NCBI GenBank assembly: GCA_034096865.1
Contig: JAWQFJ010000460.1
Location: 44,101-92,504 of the forward strand
Length of the DNA stretch: 48,404 bases
Source: Theodoxus fluviatilis
Taxonomy: Eukaryota > Mollusca > Gastropoda > Cycloneritida > Neritidae
Reading direction: 5' to 3'
In this document: piece by piece, positions 34,542-47,562 of the stretch
Layout: each line of letters starts with the position of its first letter
How positions within the stretch are numbered: position 1 is the first letter of the stretch
Program-made: the position numbers and the translations under genes
The notes under the pieces: generated by a model
What the model saw: only the letters and a program-made list of their open reading frames with translations
What the model was told of the DNA's origin: nothing
The model's database searches: none

Positions 34542-37500
34542 GAGAGAGAGAGAGAGACAGAGAGAGAGGCAGAGAGAGAGACAGAGAGAGAGTGAGAGTA
34601 GCCATAAGTACTGATCAAAAGATCAGATAAAGGCCTTGCGGCCTAAGACATCTGAGGACATATCTATCTAAATCATTCTCTGTCCTCGCAAATGACGTCA
34701 CGAATTCTATTCTATTCTATTCTATTCACCCCTCCTTCAAAAATCTCCTCGCAAATGACGTCACGTTTATTCGACGTCAAATGATCACGTCACAGATTTT
34801 GCAAAATGGAGTCTGTTGAATCGTTTTCAATGAAACACCAAAATGTAAAAAAGTCACTTTCTTTTCAAACCTCGATTCTGAAAATTTGATAATATTGAAT
34901 GGGACCTAACTTCCAGTCAGTGTGCAAAATCTCAAGGAAATCCGTCCAGTAGTTTTTGAGATATAGGCCGTGGAGACGGGACAGACAGACAGACACACAC
35001 ACACACAGACAGATAAAGTCTGTAGGACCTCCAGTAAACCTGGAGGGAAAAGCCCACATAAAATGGATGCCATACAGCAGAAACAGAAATTGCCACATCT
35101 GCCCAATGAAGTGCTTTAGGTTTGATTTACTTCCCATGGCACAAGGCTTTCTACTGAACAAGCAATGGGCAAAGAGGGTATCCCCATCAGCTGACCTTCT
35201 TCCCGCTCAAAGTTGAGGTAGGCCTCTGTGACAGTCTCCAGCCAGTCTGTCACCGAGTTCACTGCCCTCTGAAGGATGCGCCTGGCATGTTTGTTGTCTC
35301 CATAGGCCCTATAACCACACATTGCACAGCTTTCTTGTTGGGTGTTTCAACTATTTGTCAGGTTAGAAATAGAGCCTGTCATATCAGACTGATAAGCAAA
35401 GCTCACTGAGTCAAAACAAACAAAATTCAAAAAAGTTACTGTGATGTCAATGACAAAAGTTTGCATGATGCTCTGGTTCACAACATTTCACATATTTGAT
35501 GACTTTGTTTCTATGTCACCACACTTACATCAAGTACAGAATACATGAATAATTATAATCTAAATGTGGAGCTGGGTCAAACAATGTTCTGTGTTTCAAG
35601 AGATTAATCAACAGAGGTTGGCACTCCTAAACAAGTGAAGGTGCCAACACCCCCTGATGTCCTCACTCAGAGCAGAACACAAGGACGAGGCCAATGCTGC
35701 TGACCTTTCCATGCGGTAGTACTGGAGCCACATCAGGGCCTTGTTGCCATAGCCCTCCATCATCAAGCCATTCCAGATCTCCCTTGCCCTCTCCATGTTC
35801 TTGCAGTGGTTTGCCTGAAACAAGCCAGACTCTCCTGTGTCAATAATAATACAAGAAGGGCAAAGCCCATACGCCTCACATGCTTGACCTTGACCTTTAC
35901 ATGACCTTAACCTTCAGGTGACCTTCAAGGTCAAGGTCAAACAACTAAACCTAGCAATGACATCATACACTAAGAACTGCTTTACACATTTGTCCTACCA
36001 AAATACATGTGACCTTGACCCAGGTCAAGATCATCCAAGGTCATGCAACACAAAGCTGTTAATTCAAGACATAGGAAGCACAATGGTGCTTATTGGCACC
36101 AAAGATTATAGGTTACACAAAGATAGTTCATTAGCTCATTCTCGTGAGGGTCGAGACACGTTGCGCCCCAAGCGGCTAGCACTATGGGAGATGCCTATAG
36201 TCCGTTTCAACATTGCACTGTATTTAGTCACATGATTATAGGATTTAGTGGAGACTTCGCACAAACATGGCGGAAAAACACAGGTTTGCGAGTGACCACT
36301 GCAGCGCTATTAACTGTAGCAACAACAGAAAGAAACGCCCAGAGCTTTCGTACTTCAGGTTTCCAAGAGACAAAGCAAGGTGGGTAATTTCGTTCAAGTA
36401 AATTGTCACTAGAATTTTGGCCTAGCAACAGATGTGCGATGGACCTAATTCTAAAATTTCCGATAACGTCATCAACTACCAAGGTTGAAGAACGAGTGAC
36501 GTCACTATTTGACCGATTTGAAGAATAATAATTTTTAACACAGAGAGAACAGGGTCACCAAACGTTGCGATCACGTCGACCCGTGCACACGTGGTTCTGC
36601 GAGTGACCTGCATTTCGATTGTTAAAAAGTAGGAGCTTTCAATACCTTTTGATGCATTCAACATACAGCTTTGATAAATTAATGCTGTTCATGGTTTACA
36701 TTTTCTTTGGATGGGGTTTCTAGTGTCCCCAAATTCAGCTTTTTCTGCGCGAAGCGAGACTATGTCCACCATTTTAAATGTGCAATGTTGAAACGGACTA
36801 TAGGCTCACGGACATGCGCAGAAGCATCTCCCATAGTGCTAGCCGCTTGGGGCGCTGCAATTTTAGCTGCTTGTAACTTCAAAGAGCAAAAGCTCGGCAT
36901 GAACTATCTTTGTGTAACCTATAATCTTTGTTGGCACTTTCTACCATGAGATATGGTCACTTTTAGTGGTTCACTACCCCATTTTGGTCACATTTCATAA
37001 GGGTCAAAGTGACCGTGACCTTGATGATATGAGACCAAATGTGTCTCATGATGAAAGTATAACATGTGTCCCACTTAATTATTAAGTTTGAAACAGTTAT
37101 CTTCCATAGTTCAGGGTCAAGGTCACTTCAAAATATGTATACAATCCAACTTTGAAAAGCTTGTGACCTTGACCTTGAAGCAAGGTCAACCAAACTGGTA
37201 TCAAAAGATAGGGCTTACTTTGCCCTATATACCATATATAGGTCAGGTATCCAATCTCAAAAACTTCAGAGAAAATTGGGAAAATGTGAAAAATGGCTGT
37301 TTTTAGACATTTACTGCCCCTGCGACCTTGACCTTGAAGCAAGGTCAAGTCACTATGTAGGTTTTTTGAGGCCTTGTCATCATACACCATCATGCCACAT
37401 TTGTTATTGACAGACTTAATAGTCTCCTAGAAAAATGCAACGTTAAAGTTTTTGGATGCCCGGACGCCCGGACGGACGAAACGGGTGAGTACATAGACTC

Positions 37501-40500
37501 ACTTTTGCTTCGCATGCGAGTCAAAAATCGTTATCATCATCATCATCAATCATCAATCATCATCGTCCTTTTTTGATGAAATTTTTGGGGAGGAATTTCA
37601 CCCCGTCGCCTCTGTGCAGCGCCTAGTGACCAGATTGACTCCTCAGTACTGCATGTTTACAGAACAGCTGCACTTCCATCTATGTTACTCGACAGTGGGG
37701 ACTTGAATCACGCTGCATTCATGAAACAAATCTGGTGCCTCCAGCAGAGTTACGTCAGATAGCGTTTCAACACTGCAGTGATGTCCTGTGCAATCCAGGT
37801 GTCAAGTACCTACATTCTGTATGCAAATTTTGAGGTCACATGCTGAACAAGGCAGGGAGACCTTGATTTCAACAACAGAGATGATGCATACTCTCAAGGC
37901 TTTACACAGTTCCACCACTGCTGTGCCAAGTGAGCAGAATCTCTGTTCAATTACAAATTAATTTTGCCATGATCAATTCAGGTCCACATTTACCTCAATG
38001 TTTGCCCAGAACTGCCGCAGGCTTCCATTAGGATCTCCATCAGCTCCAAAATCTGAAACACAGTCTTGCTGTGCATACACACACTTCAAACTGCTTGTTG
38101 GACTGATTATATACACAGAATACCCAGCACTCAGATTGCATGACAATTACCTTACATGGAGATAGATACTTACATGTGCAAGTGACCAAATACATTTATC
38201 AATGTCCCCCATTGAAATGATTAAAATTCTCAATATTATGAAATATCCCGAGCATTAAAATTTATCAGATTTTCATAAACAAGAGCATAAGAGTACTGAA
38301 AGTATCCCATTCCAATGAAGACCCAAATAGGTATCACTCACTGATGAAGAGATGATCCACTGCCTTGTCCATGGTCAGTTGAAAGGTCTCCAATNNNNNN
38401 NNNNCAAAGATTATAGGTTACACAAAGATAGTTCATTAGCTCATTCTCGTGAGGGTCGAGACACGTTGCGCCCCAAGCGGCTAGCACTATGGGAGATGCC
38501 TATGGTCCGTTTCAACACTGCACTGTATTTAGTCACATGATTATAGGATTTAGTGGAGACTTCACACAAACATGGCGGAAAAACACAGGTTTGCGAGTGA
38601 CCACTGCAGCGCTATTAACTGTAGCAACAACAGAAAGAAACGCCCAGAGCTTTCGTACTTCAGGTTTCCAAGAGACAAAGCAAGGTGGGTAATTTCGTTC
38701 AAGTAAATTGTCACTAGAATTTTGGCCTAGCAACAGATGTGCGATGGACCTAATTCTAAAATTTCCGATAACGTCATCAACTACCAAGGTTGAAGAACGA
38801 GTGACGTCACTATTTGACCGATTTGAAGAATAATAATTTTTAACACAGAGAGAACAGGGTCACCAAATGTTGCGATCACTTGACCCGTGCACACGTGGTT
38901 CTGCGAGTGACCTGCATTTCGATTGTTAAAAAGTAGGAGCTTTCAATACCTTTTGATGCATTCAACATACAGCTTTGATAAATTAATGCTGTTCATGGTT
39001 TACATTTTCTTTGGATGGGGTTTCTAGTGTCCCCAAATTCAGCTTTTTCTGCGCGAAGCGAGACTATGTCCACCATTTTAAATGTGCAATGTTGAAACGG
39101 ACTATAGGCGTGATCACGGACATGCGCAGAAGCATCTCCCATAGTGCTAGCCGCTTGGGGCGCTGCAATTTTAGCTGCTTGTAACTTCAAAGAGCAAAAG
39201 CTCGGCATGAACTATCTTTGTGTAACCTATAATCTTTGTTGGCACTTTCTACCATGAGATATGGTCACTTTTAGTGGTTCACTACCCCATTTTGGTCACA
39301 TTTCATAAGGGTCAAAGTGACCGTGACCTTGATGATATGAGACCAAATGTGTCTCATGATGAAAGTATAACATGTGTCCCACTTAATTATTAAGTTTGAA
39401 ACAGTTATCTTCCATAGTTCAGGGTCAAGGTCACTTCAAAATATGTATACAATCCAACTTTGAAAAGCTTCTGTGACCTTGACCTTGAAGCAAGGTCAAC
39501 CAAACTGGTATCAAAAGATAGGGCTTACTTTGCCCTATATACCATATATAGGTCAGGTATCCAATCTCAAAAACTTCAGAGAAAATTGGGAAAATGTGAA
39601 AAATGGCTGTTTTTAGACAACATTTACTGCCCCTGCGACTTTGACCTTGAAGCAAGGTCAAGTCACTATGTAGGTTTTTTGAGGCCTTGTCATCATACAC
39701 CATTATGCCACATTTGTTATTGACAGACTTAATAGTCTCCTAGAAAAATGCAACGTTAAAGTTTTTGGATGCACGGACGCCCGGACGGACGAAACGGGCG
39801 AGTACATAGACTCACTTTTGCTTCGCATGCGAGTCAAAAATCATCATCATCATCATCATCAATCATCATCGTCCTTTTTTGATGAAATTTTTGGGAGGAA
39901 TTTCACCCCGTCGCCTCTGTGCAGCGCCTAGTGACCAGATTGACTCCTCAGTACTGCATGTTTACAGAACAGCTGCACTTTCATCTATGTTACTCGACAG
40001 TGGGGACTTGAATCACGCTGCATTCATGAAACAAATCTGGTGCCTCCAGCAGAGTTACGTCAGATAGCGTTTCAACACTGCAGTGATGTCCTGTGCAATC
40101 CAGGTGTCAAGTACTCACATTCTGTATGCAAATTTTGAGGTCACATGCTGAACAAGGCAGGGAGACCTTGATTTCAACAACAGAGATGATGCATACTCTC
40201 AAGGCTTTACACAGTTCCACCACTGCTGTGCCAAGTGAGCAGAATCTCTGTTCAATTACAAATTAATTTTGCCATGATCAATTCAGGTCCACATTTACCT
40301 CAATGTTTGCCCAGAACTGCCGCAGGCTTCCATTAGGATCTCCATCAGCTCCAAAATCTGAAACACAGTCTTGCTGTGCATACACACACTTCAAACTGCT
40401 TGTTGGACTGATTATATACACAGAATACCCAGCACTCAGATTGCATGACAATTACCTCTCATGGAGATACTTACATGTGCAAGTGACCAAATACATTTAT

Positions 40501-41237
40501 CAATGTCCCCCATTGAAATGATTAAAATTCTCAATATTATGAAATATCCCGAGCATTAAAATTTATCAGATTTTCATAAACAAGAGCATAAGAGTACTGA
40601 AAGTATCCCATTCCAATGAAGACCCAAATAGGTATCACTCACTGATGAAGAGATGATCCACTGCCTTGTCCATGGTCAGTTGAAACGTCTCCAACGGCTC
40701 TGCATGGTCTGTAGATCAATGCACCAATGCACATGTTAAGCTCAAGTTTAGAAATGATGAAAAGCCACGCCAAAATCAGCAAATAATTCTGAGCCTAACA
40801 CTGACCATTCTAAGTACGCCCTCTACTATGAAAACAGAAACACTCAATGGCTATCAAGGTGATGAAGCCCAGACTGATGGGAAGTTTGGCAGCTTGTAGG
40901 TGAGGTGCTGGGATAAGTTCCCTGGGCTTACTGATTTCAAATTATATGCTGAATGAAGTGGACTAACACAGATCTTCACAACAAGCCAAAAGATGAAGTT
41001 GCTGCATGCACTCCCAGCCCAGCCTTTACAGCCCCACCTGCATCCCAGTTGATGCGGCGCCGAAGGTACTCGCAGTAGGTGCCCCACACCATGCGGAAGT
41101 CTGTGGCTTCCACCATTCCTGATGTCAGGGCTCGGTCCACCAGAGCTGTCATGGAAACAGAGATGTCTTGATACACGTGACCAAGCTCCACTCCCTGGAG
41201 TCTTGACAGTGGCAATGAATATGCATACATACATACA

Positions 41238-41268
<31 letters not shown>

Positions 41269-41793
41269 CGAAACACTTTATTGCCATACATGTATATCAA
41301 ATTGACTTTATTCTCGAACAAAATACACACTTCGGTGCACTGAGAATATCACATCAAATAGACAAGGAAATGAAACATCCAAGAGACCGCAGAAACCATC
41401 ACGCGAAATCCGAACAAGAAGAGATGCGTCACAGCACCATAATAGCGCACGATATCGAGAGTCTCATGGTTATCGGTCCCAGATACAACAGGCTATCGAC
41501 AGTTAAGAGCTTCACAAAGTTATCCTGGCGACATGTCTTGATGTCCAACACAGGGCAGTTTGGTTGCAATCTGCCTGTTGTCCCGGGAGGCATCAGTAAG
41601 CCCTACAGCCGACAGGCACATAGTTCACGCACAGGCAAGCGACTGTCAGTATTGCGAGTCCTGAATTAAGGCTTTGTGAGAAAAGTCTCATAGTAGCACT
41701 TTGCTGCATCTGTTTCCAGGCAATGCGTGGTCCAATCATCACGCTGACAGAGGCATATTTGGTGATGCATACATACATACATACATACATACA

Positions 41794-41824
<31 letters not shown>

Positions 41825-44800
41825 CAAATCACTTTATTGCAGAAAATGTACAAAGATCATACATGGCTGCTAAAATTACATCTATGTGAAGGAACACTAG
41901 TCTAACTGAAGCACCCATCTGGACAGATTCGTCTCTTCAACGATGATTTAGTAAAACTTCACAAGTCAGCCCATACAAAATTTCATCTATCTACCTTTCC
42001 TTTCCATTAAAAAACTTCTTCTGGCCCATGCTCTCCTCGACCCTATCATGACTGACAGACTGAGGTACTTAGCTAGATTCCTGCTTAACTCGTTCGCGGT
42101 GCGTAGGCTCAATTGAGCCTACCACATTAGCATATTTTTGCCCCCTTACAACAAGGAAAATATGGTTTAGGGAACTAGTCTAGTCTTCAATTAGTCTCTG
42201 TACTATAGTTTTCCAGCATTAGATCCACACACAGATCTTTCCCGGCCAGACCATAACCTTTATCAGCGATGCACTAGGAGGCACGAAGTAAACAGCGATG
42301 GCGGCGGAGCGTGGATATATATCACGAGGTGGGTGAGCCAGTGGAAATTGCTATAGAGGAGGGTTCTGATGCTGAAGAGGATGCTTTGTATGAGATAGGA
42401 ACTGATGTAGATGATCCCTTTCATGATGATGATGATAGTGGTGATTTTCCTCTCGCTAATGATGAGGTATCAGAGAGCGAGGATGAGAGCAAAGTTGTCA
42501 TGGTGGCTGAAACTAGTCGACCTCACCATCAGCTGCTCGGTAGTTCATTGTAGGCTCATATTGGTTGTAACTCAGGACTAATAAACACAATCATCACAAA
42601 ATTTCTCCAGTGTGTTTTTGTGCCATTTTTTGAAGTTCACTTTTTTTTTAAGAGCTCTAGACCAAGAAACAAGCAGTGGACACTCTGAGAAAGAGAGCTG
42701 GGTGAAAGACCTATTTTTTCAAAATAGTGGCTCTACTTACTGTCATGGCAAGTGTAGTGTTTTCTTAGCTTGACAAAGTGCAGCATTTGGCTAGTTTTGG
42801 CAAAGAAAGACCTTTCTAGCCATGCCAAGTTTAGCTTTGTAGCTACAGTATTTATTTTACTACGATTTTTCAAACTTGGTCCATTTTCCTGCGATTCCAG
42901 GAGACAGACGCACTAGAAATTCTGCGCCTTGAATGAGTTAAGCGTTTTGGTAGGCCCAACAACATGAGGCCTTTGACAAATCTGCGATGTACAGTACCAA
43001 GGGACCCAATCACCAGGACTATTATTCTCGTGGAAAAGCCAGCATCGTTAAGCAAAATACATAGAGGCATGTACTTTTCAAATTTATGTTGGTAGCATCT
43101 TTCGATGAATGTGTCAAACGGGCAGGCCATTTCGATGATGAAGGCTGTTGAATTAAGATCAGGGTTCGTACAGATTTTTAGATACAAAATTCCATGACTT
43201 TTCCATGACTTTCCATGACCTTCAACAACATTTTCCATGACCTAGCGTACTGTGATACATGACAATTTTAAAGAGAAAAGTGTATGGCGCATGACCAAAC
43301 TCACGCACAATACACCCGTTGTAAAAAAATCTAATTCTTTTTATTATTTTTACAGCAGATTGATTAAAAAACTGACAAATGCAGAAAATGTTCAAACAAG
43401 TACTCCTTAAAACGATGATACTTTTGTCCCAAATTGTCTGGTGCTTCAACGATTAACGCACGCTGAATATGGTAAGCGAGCACGCGTCTACACAACGCCA
43501 TTGCGGTCCGATGTACACACAAACAGGTGGAAAATTTCCGCCTGTTTTCTCCCTTCAAGCGCACAATCCGGGCGCTAGACAAAAAGTAGATTCATCGTAC
43601 ATTAACATCGAATATAGCGTTGGAAGGGGGAAATCTTGTAGAATCCGAGGGTGTCTGTACGAAATTGATCGGAAAAGCGGGAGTGAGCAAATTTTAACAA
43701 AATGTCCGATGACGTTCGAACTTTCATCCATAACTCGTCTTTCGATTTTCACCGGAAGTTCAAACATACACCGAACGAAAGAGCAATCTTTCCTCTAATG
43801 AGTAGTAAAGTTTCAACTTGATCAAATGAGAAACTTCGACGGACGAGTGTTTAGAAGAGACCAACCCGAGTCGCGAAATGCAAACTCCATCGAGCCACCG
43901 CGAGTCGGTAGTGGCGGAGGTTTTTTTTTTACGTAATCGGCTTGTATGTTCTCAGCGGAAATAAGACGGATTAACACAAAACTACACGACACATGTTCTT
44001 GAAACCTTCTGCTTCATAAACAACTTTCATTCTTGTTTTTATTCACAATATTTTGTGGATTGTCCACAATTAGCCATGAAAGTGAAGTGGTATTGCCGAG
44101 TGCATTTTGGCTAGTACTGTAGTAGCGCAAAGATTTGATACAAATTACCACGGAATCCTACCACTAGTTAAGAACAAGAAGGGCAAAGCCCATACGACTC
44201 ACATGCTTGACCTTGACCTTTATATGACCTTGACCTTCAGGTGACCTTCAAGGTCAAGGTCAAACAGCTAAACCTACCAATGACATCATACACAAAGAAA
44301 TGCTTTACACATTTTTCCTACCAAAATACATGTGACCTTGACCCAAGGTCAAGGTCATCCAAGGTCATGCAACACAAAGCTGTTAATTCAAGACATAGGA
44401 AGCACAATGGTGCTTATTGGCACTTTCTACCATGAGATATAGTCACTTTTAGTGGTTCACTACCCCATTTTGGTCACATTTCATAAGGGTCAAAGTGACC
44501 TTGACCTTGATGATATGTGACCAAATGTGTCTCATGATGAAAGTATAACATGTGCCCCACATAATTATTAAGTTTGAAACAGTTATCTTCCATAGTTCAG
44601 GGTCAAGGTCACTTCAAAATATGTATACAATCCAACTTTGAAGAGCTCCTGTGACCTTGACCTTGAAGCAAGGTCAACCAAACTGGTATCAAAAGATAGG
44701 GCTTGCTTTGACCTATATACCACTTGTAGCTATGGTCGCCATTCTCAATAACGTGGGAGAAAATTGGGAAAATGTGAAAAATGACTGTTTTTGAGACCAC

Positions 44801-47484
44801 ATTTATGGCTCCTGTGACCTTGACCTTGAAGCAAGGTCAAGTCACTATGTATGTTTTTTGAGGCCTTGTCATCATACACCATCATGCCACATTTGGTGTT
44901 GACAGACTTAATAGTCTCCGAGAAAAATCCAACGTTTAAGTTTTTTACGGACGGACGCCCGGACGGACGCCCGGACGGACGCCCGGACGGACGCCCGGAC
45001 GGACGGACGACACGGCTCAGTACATAGACTCACTTTTGCTTCGCATGTGAGTCAAAAAATTAGACAACTCAGAATGACTTTCATCTTTCATGTTACATTG
45101 GTATTTTGTGTTATTGATATGTGCGAATCCTAGAAAAAGTGGATTCTATCGAACCGACGGCCACTTCCGGTCTGATGAAATTTCTTCGAACATCGCGTGC
45201 GGCGTCTATTTAGCACTCGCTGAAGGTCCCGAGTTCTACAATACTTTTTCCAATATGTGCAAAATATTGCAATAAATATCTTCCTAAATGATTGTTCTAG
45301 CATAAACTGAAACAAAAACCCCAATAAACTAACCGATTTCAGCTGATTTGTCCGTCAAAATCGCATCTGCGCCGTCACGCTCTTACTCGCCATTGTGTGA
45401 TTTTGACGGTCATGCTATTTACCGAAATGGCGCTAATGTCTTCGAAATGGCTTAGAAATGAGCATATATATCGTTATCCCCTTCTTGAATATGATATATT
45501 TAAGCTATTCTAATTAAACCAGAACTATATTTGACCAAATTACGTTAGAAACAGCAACATTTTGAAACAGACATGCGGTCGCCATTTCGATCCAGCTTTC
45601 ACTCAAGGCAAACTTGGAGGCAATGACACTGTCGGGAAACATGCGACGGAACAGCTCGTTCATTCCTTTGGTACTGGAGAATGAGAAGTGGGAGATGGCC
45701 ATTTTCAAAGTCCACAAAATTTCTGCTTTCAGTGTGTCCTCTGTTGTCAAGAAAGTGTCAATCCCAGTAGATCTACTGCCACTGCCTGTGGGTGCAGGCC
45801 TAGTTTCGACCGGCGTAGCAGCGCCAGCTGGAACCACCACCTTTGAAGCACTCGATCTCTGCTCAGCATTTTTTGCAGTTTGAACAAAATCTGATATTCG
45901 TGTTTGACGTTTGCTCTTTTCTTCTTGGTGTTTTTTAGCACGCGCCTGGTGCGCGACACCTTTCATGTGGCTTTTCAACGCTGCCGCTCCCATGTTGGAT
46001 ACATCAGTCTTTTTCACAAAATCGGCACTTTGCCATCCCATCCACTCTCGCTCGCATGACCCACTCACGGTATTCAGGGTCTCCTGTCCAAGAGTCTTGA
46101 AAGCGACACTTTCCAGGCATGATGATAATCTGATTCTCAAAGAAACACTGCACCACAAACAAAACAAGCTCTTTTCACTCTGTCCTCGTTTGAACCAACT
46201 GACCGGACAGGCGTGGAAATGAAACGAGGTCACCTAGCCAAAGAACCAATCAGGAAGCAGAAGGCACACGAGCCTTCAGAATTAACCAATGGGATGCAAG
46301 GGCACATTTTCCTGACGTGCTCAGCGTTTAAAATTAGATTGAGAGTATCGCGCGAAGCACAGCCTAGAAAACGTCTTTTTTTCTTTCTTTTTTTCTTTCT
46401 TAAATTCCATGACTTTCCATGACCTAAGTTGAAATTCCATGACTTTCCAGGCCTGGAAAATGAAAAATCAAATCCCATGACTTTCCAGGTTTTCCATGAC
46501 CTGTACGAACCCTGTAAGATGATCTAAGATACACAAATCTGGTTTGCAAGGTCCCACCACTGACAACCCGCCCATCGAGATATGTTGGTTTTCATACATG
46601 CATACATACATACATATATACATATCAAAATGACTTTATAAAAGTAGGGTGGGGTGGGGGGGCGGGCAATGATGCTCTAACATTAGGAACAGAAAAGAAC
46701 ATGCATGCACGCGCACTCACGCGCGCACACACACACACTCGCACACACACCTTACTTTACCTTTGAGAGTGTTGAAGTCAGCACCATGCCTTTCCTGGGC
46801 CAGAAGATACTCTTGCCACAGACGCCCACTCCAGGGACAGTTCCGTACGGCACGCTCCAGCACCGCCAGTGTCTGAGAGGGCACCCTGAGCTTGTTCACC
46901 TGCATTGGAAGTGCAAAAGCATAAAATTAAAAGGTGCCCTTTTCTATGGTGACCAATCACCCATGTCTGAATCTTAAACCAATTTGCATTTCACCCCCTG
47001 ATCACTGGATTGCTCGTTCAATCCTTCACTGGCACCTGACAATAGACACAGTGATGGACAGGGGAGATGCACATATTTACATATCAGCACCTACTTCCCC
47101 CTCCCTGGGGAGTGCTCCAACCCGAAGCTGGCTCTCAGAGCTCTACAAAAGAATGCCCAGCATACACTTGAACAGGAACTTTTTTGTTTGAGAGATACGA
47201 TACCGCATTTTCAGTAATCACTTGTCAACTTTGCCTTTGCATTTGAGAGGTCAGTGTTGCAACAAATGTTATGTCTGTGTGCAGTATTCTATCAGTCATG
47301 ATGTGACAACTTCCCACATTCATTTTCAATGAGCACACAGTAACAGAGTTTCACAATAAAGAGTTTCACAACACAAAGTACCCCACCATTTAGAAATTCA
47401 GCTAAAGCAATTCATCAACATGTCTACTCAGTGATTACTAGCATCCAAACCTAATCCTTTGTCTCAATCTTTCATTCTTATTGC

Positions 47485-47562
<78 letters not shown>

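Larger units (their letters stand above)
32700..35195. other. SART3 intron with SINE, MITE and GA tract
   Basis: Intron of about 2.5 kb. Features with own entries: SINE cluster 33100-33300, Tigger-like MITE 33980-34164, (GA)n 34218-34600, ATTCT run 34705-34731. On the - strand 33536-33380 reads MTSSQTELSFLLQQNASIYV with a DGLDPYEIP motif; it resembles the start of an uncharacterised family with DPY(E/T)LP motifs in aquatic invertebrates, but I cannot support more. Confidence 0.55.
35852..37520 (+). mobile_element. AGGTCA-rich element (copy 3), split by a P-like element
   Basis: Left part 35852-36099 and right part 36931-37520 of the same element as at 28.2 and 44.2 kb. The P-like element inserted at TTGGCAC. 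Ends CAAGAAGGGCAAAGCCC and ...CATGCGAG. It lies in the SART3 intron upstream of the KNMERA exon. Confidence 0.85.
36100..38394. repeat. 2.3-kb duplicated block, copy C
   Basis: Runs from the P-like element through the right part of the half-site element and a SART3 exon to the N gap. It matches 38405-40695 with only scattered differences. The copy D sequence restarts exactly at the P-like terminus after the gap, which suggests a repeat-induced contig break and unmerged overlap or allele. Confidence 0.88.
38405..40695. repeat. 2.3-kb duplicated block, copy D
   Basis: Counterpart of 36100-38394: P-like element 38405-39238 (THAP exon ATG at about 38572), right part of the half-site element 39239-39833, and SART3 exons. 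Its right side continues into unique SART3 sequence, so this copy is the one linked to the upstream exons. Confidence 0.88.
43160..46514 (-). mobile_element. hAT-type DNA transposon with nested insertion
   Basis: 3.35 kb with termini CAGGGTTCGTACAG and its reverse complement, flanked by TAAGAT (43154-43159, 46515-46520). Sub-terminal CCATGACTTTCCATGACC repeats are present at both ends. CAGGGTT-type ends are usual for hAT elements, and 5-8 bp duplications are known for this superfamily. It carries a BED/hAT N-terminal coding region on the - strand and the nested half-site element at 44175-45051. Confidence 0.8.
41823..46595 (-). mobile_element. R2-like retroelement 3' part, interrupted by two transposons
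   Basis: Pieces 46595-46521, 43153-42942 and 42084-41823 form one - strand element once the piggyBac MITE (42085-42941) and the hAT element (43154-46520) are set aside. The coding motifs run in order: LNSTAFIIEMACPFDTFIE, KFEKYMPLCILLNDAGFSTR, VIGSLGTVHRRFVKGLMLLG and SVSHDRVEESMG. They resemble the C-terminal endonuclease region of R2-like elements. It ends in a (TATG)n tail at 41822-41766. Confidence 0.55.

Noticed and set aside
34133..34618. RERERE and SLSLSL ORFs
   Set aside because: Produced by the (GA)n microsatellite.
38405..39238. Independent second P-like insertion
   Set aside because: It lies in the same sequence position in a duplicated 2.3-kb block, so it is a copy of one insertion and not a new event.
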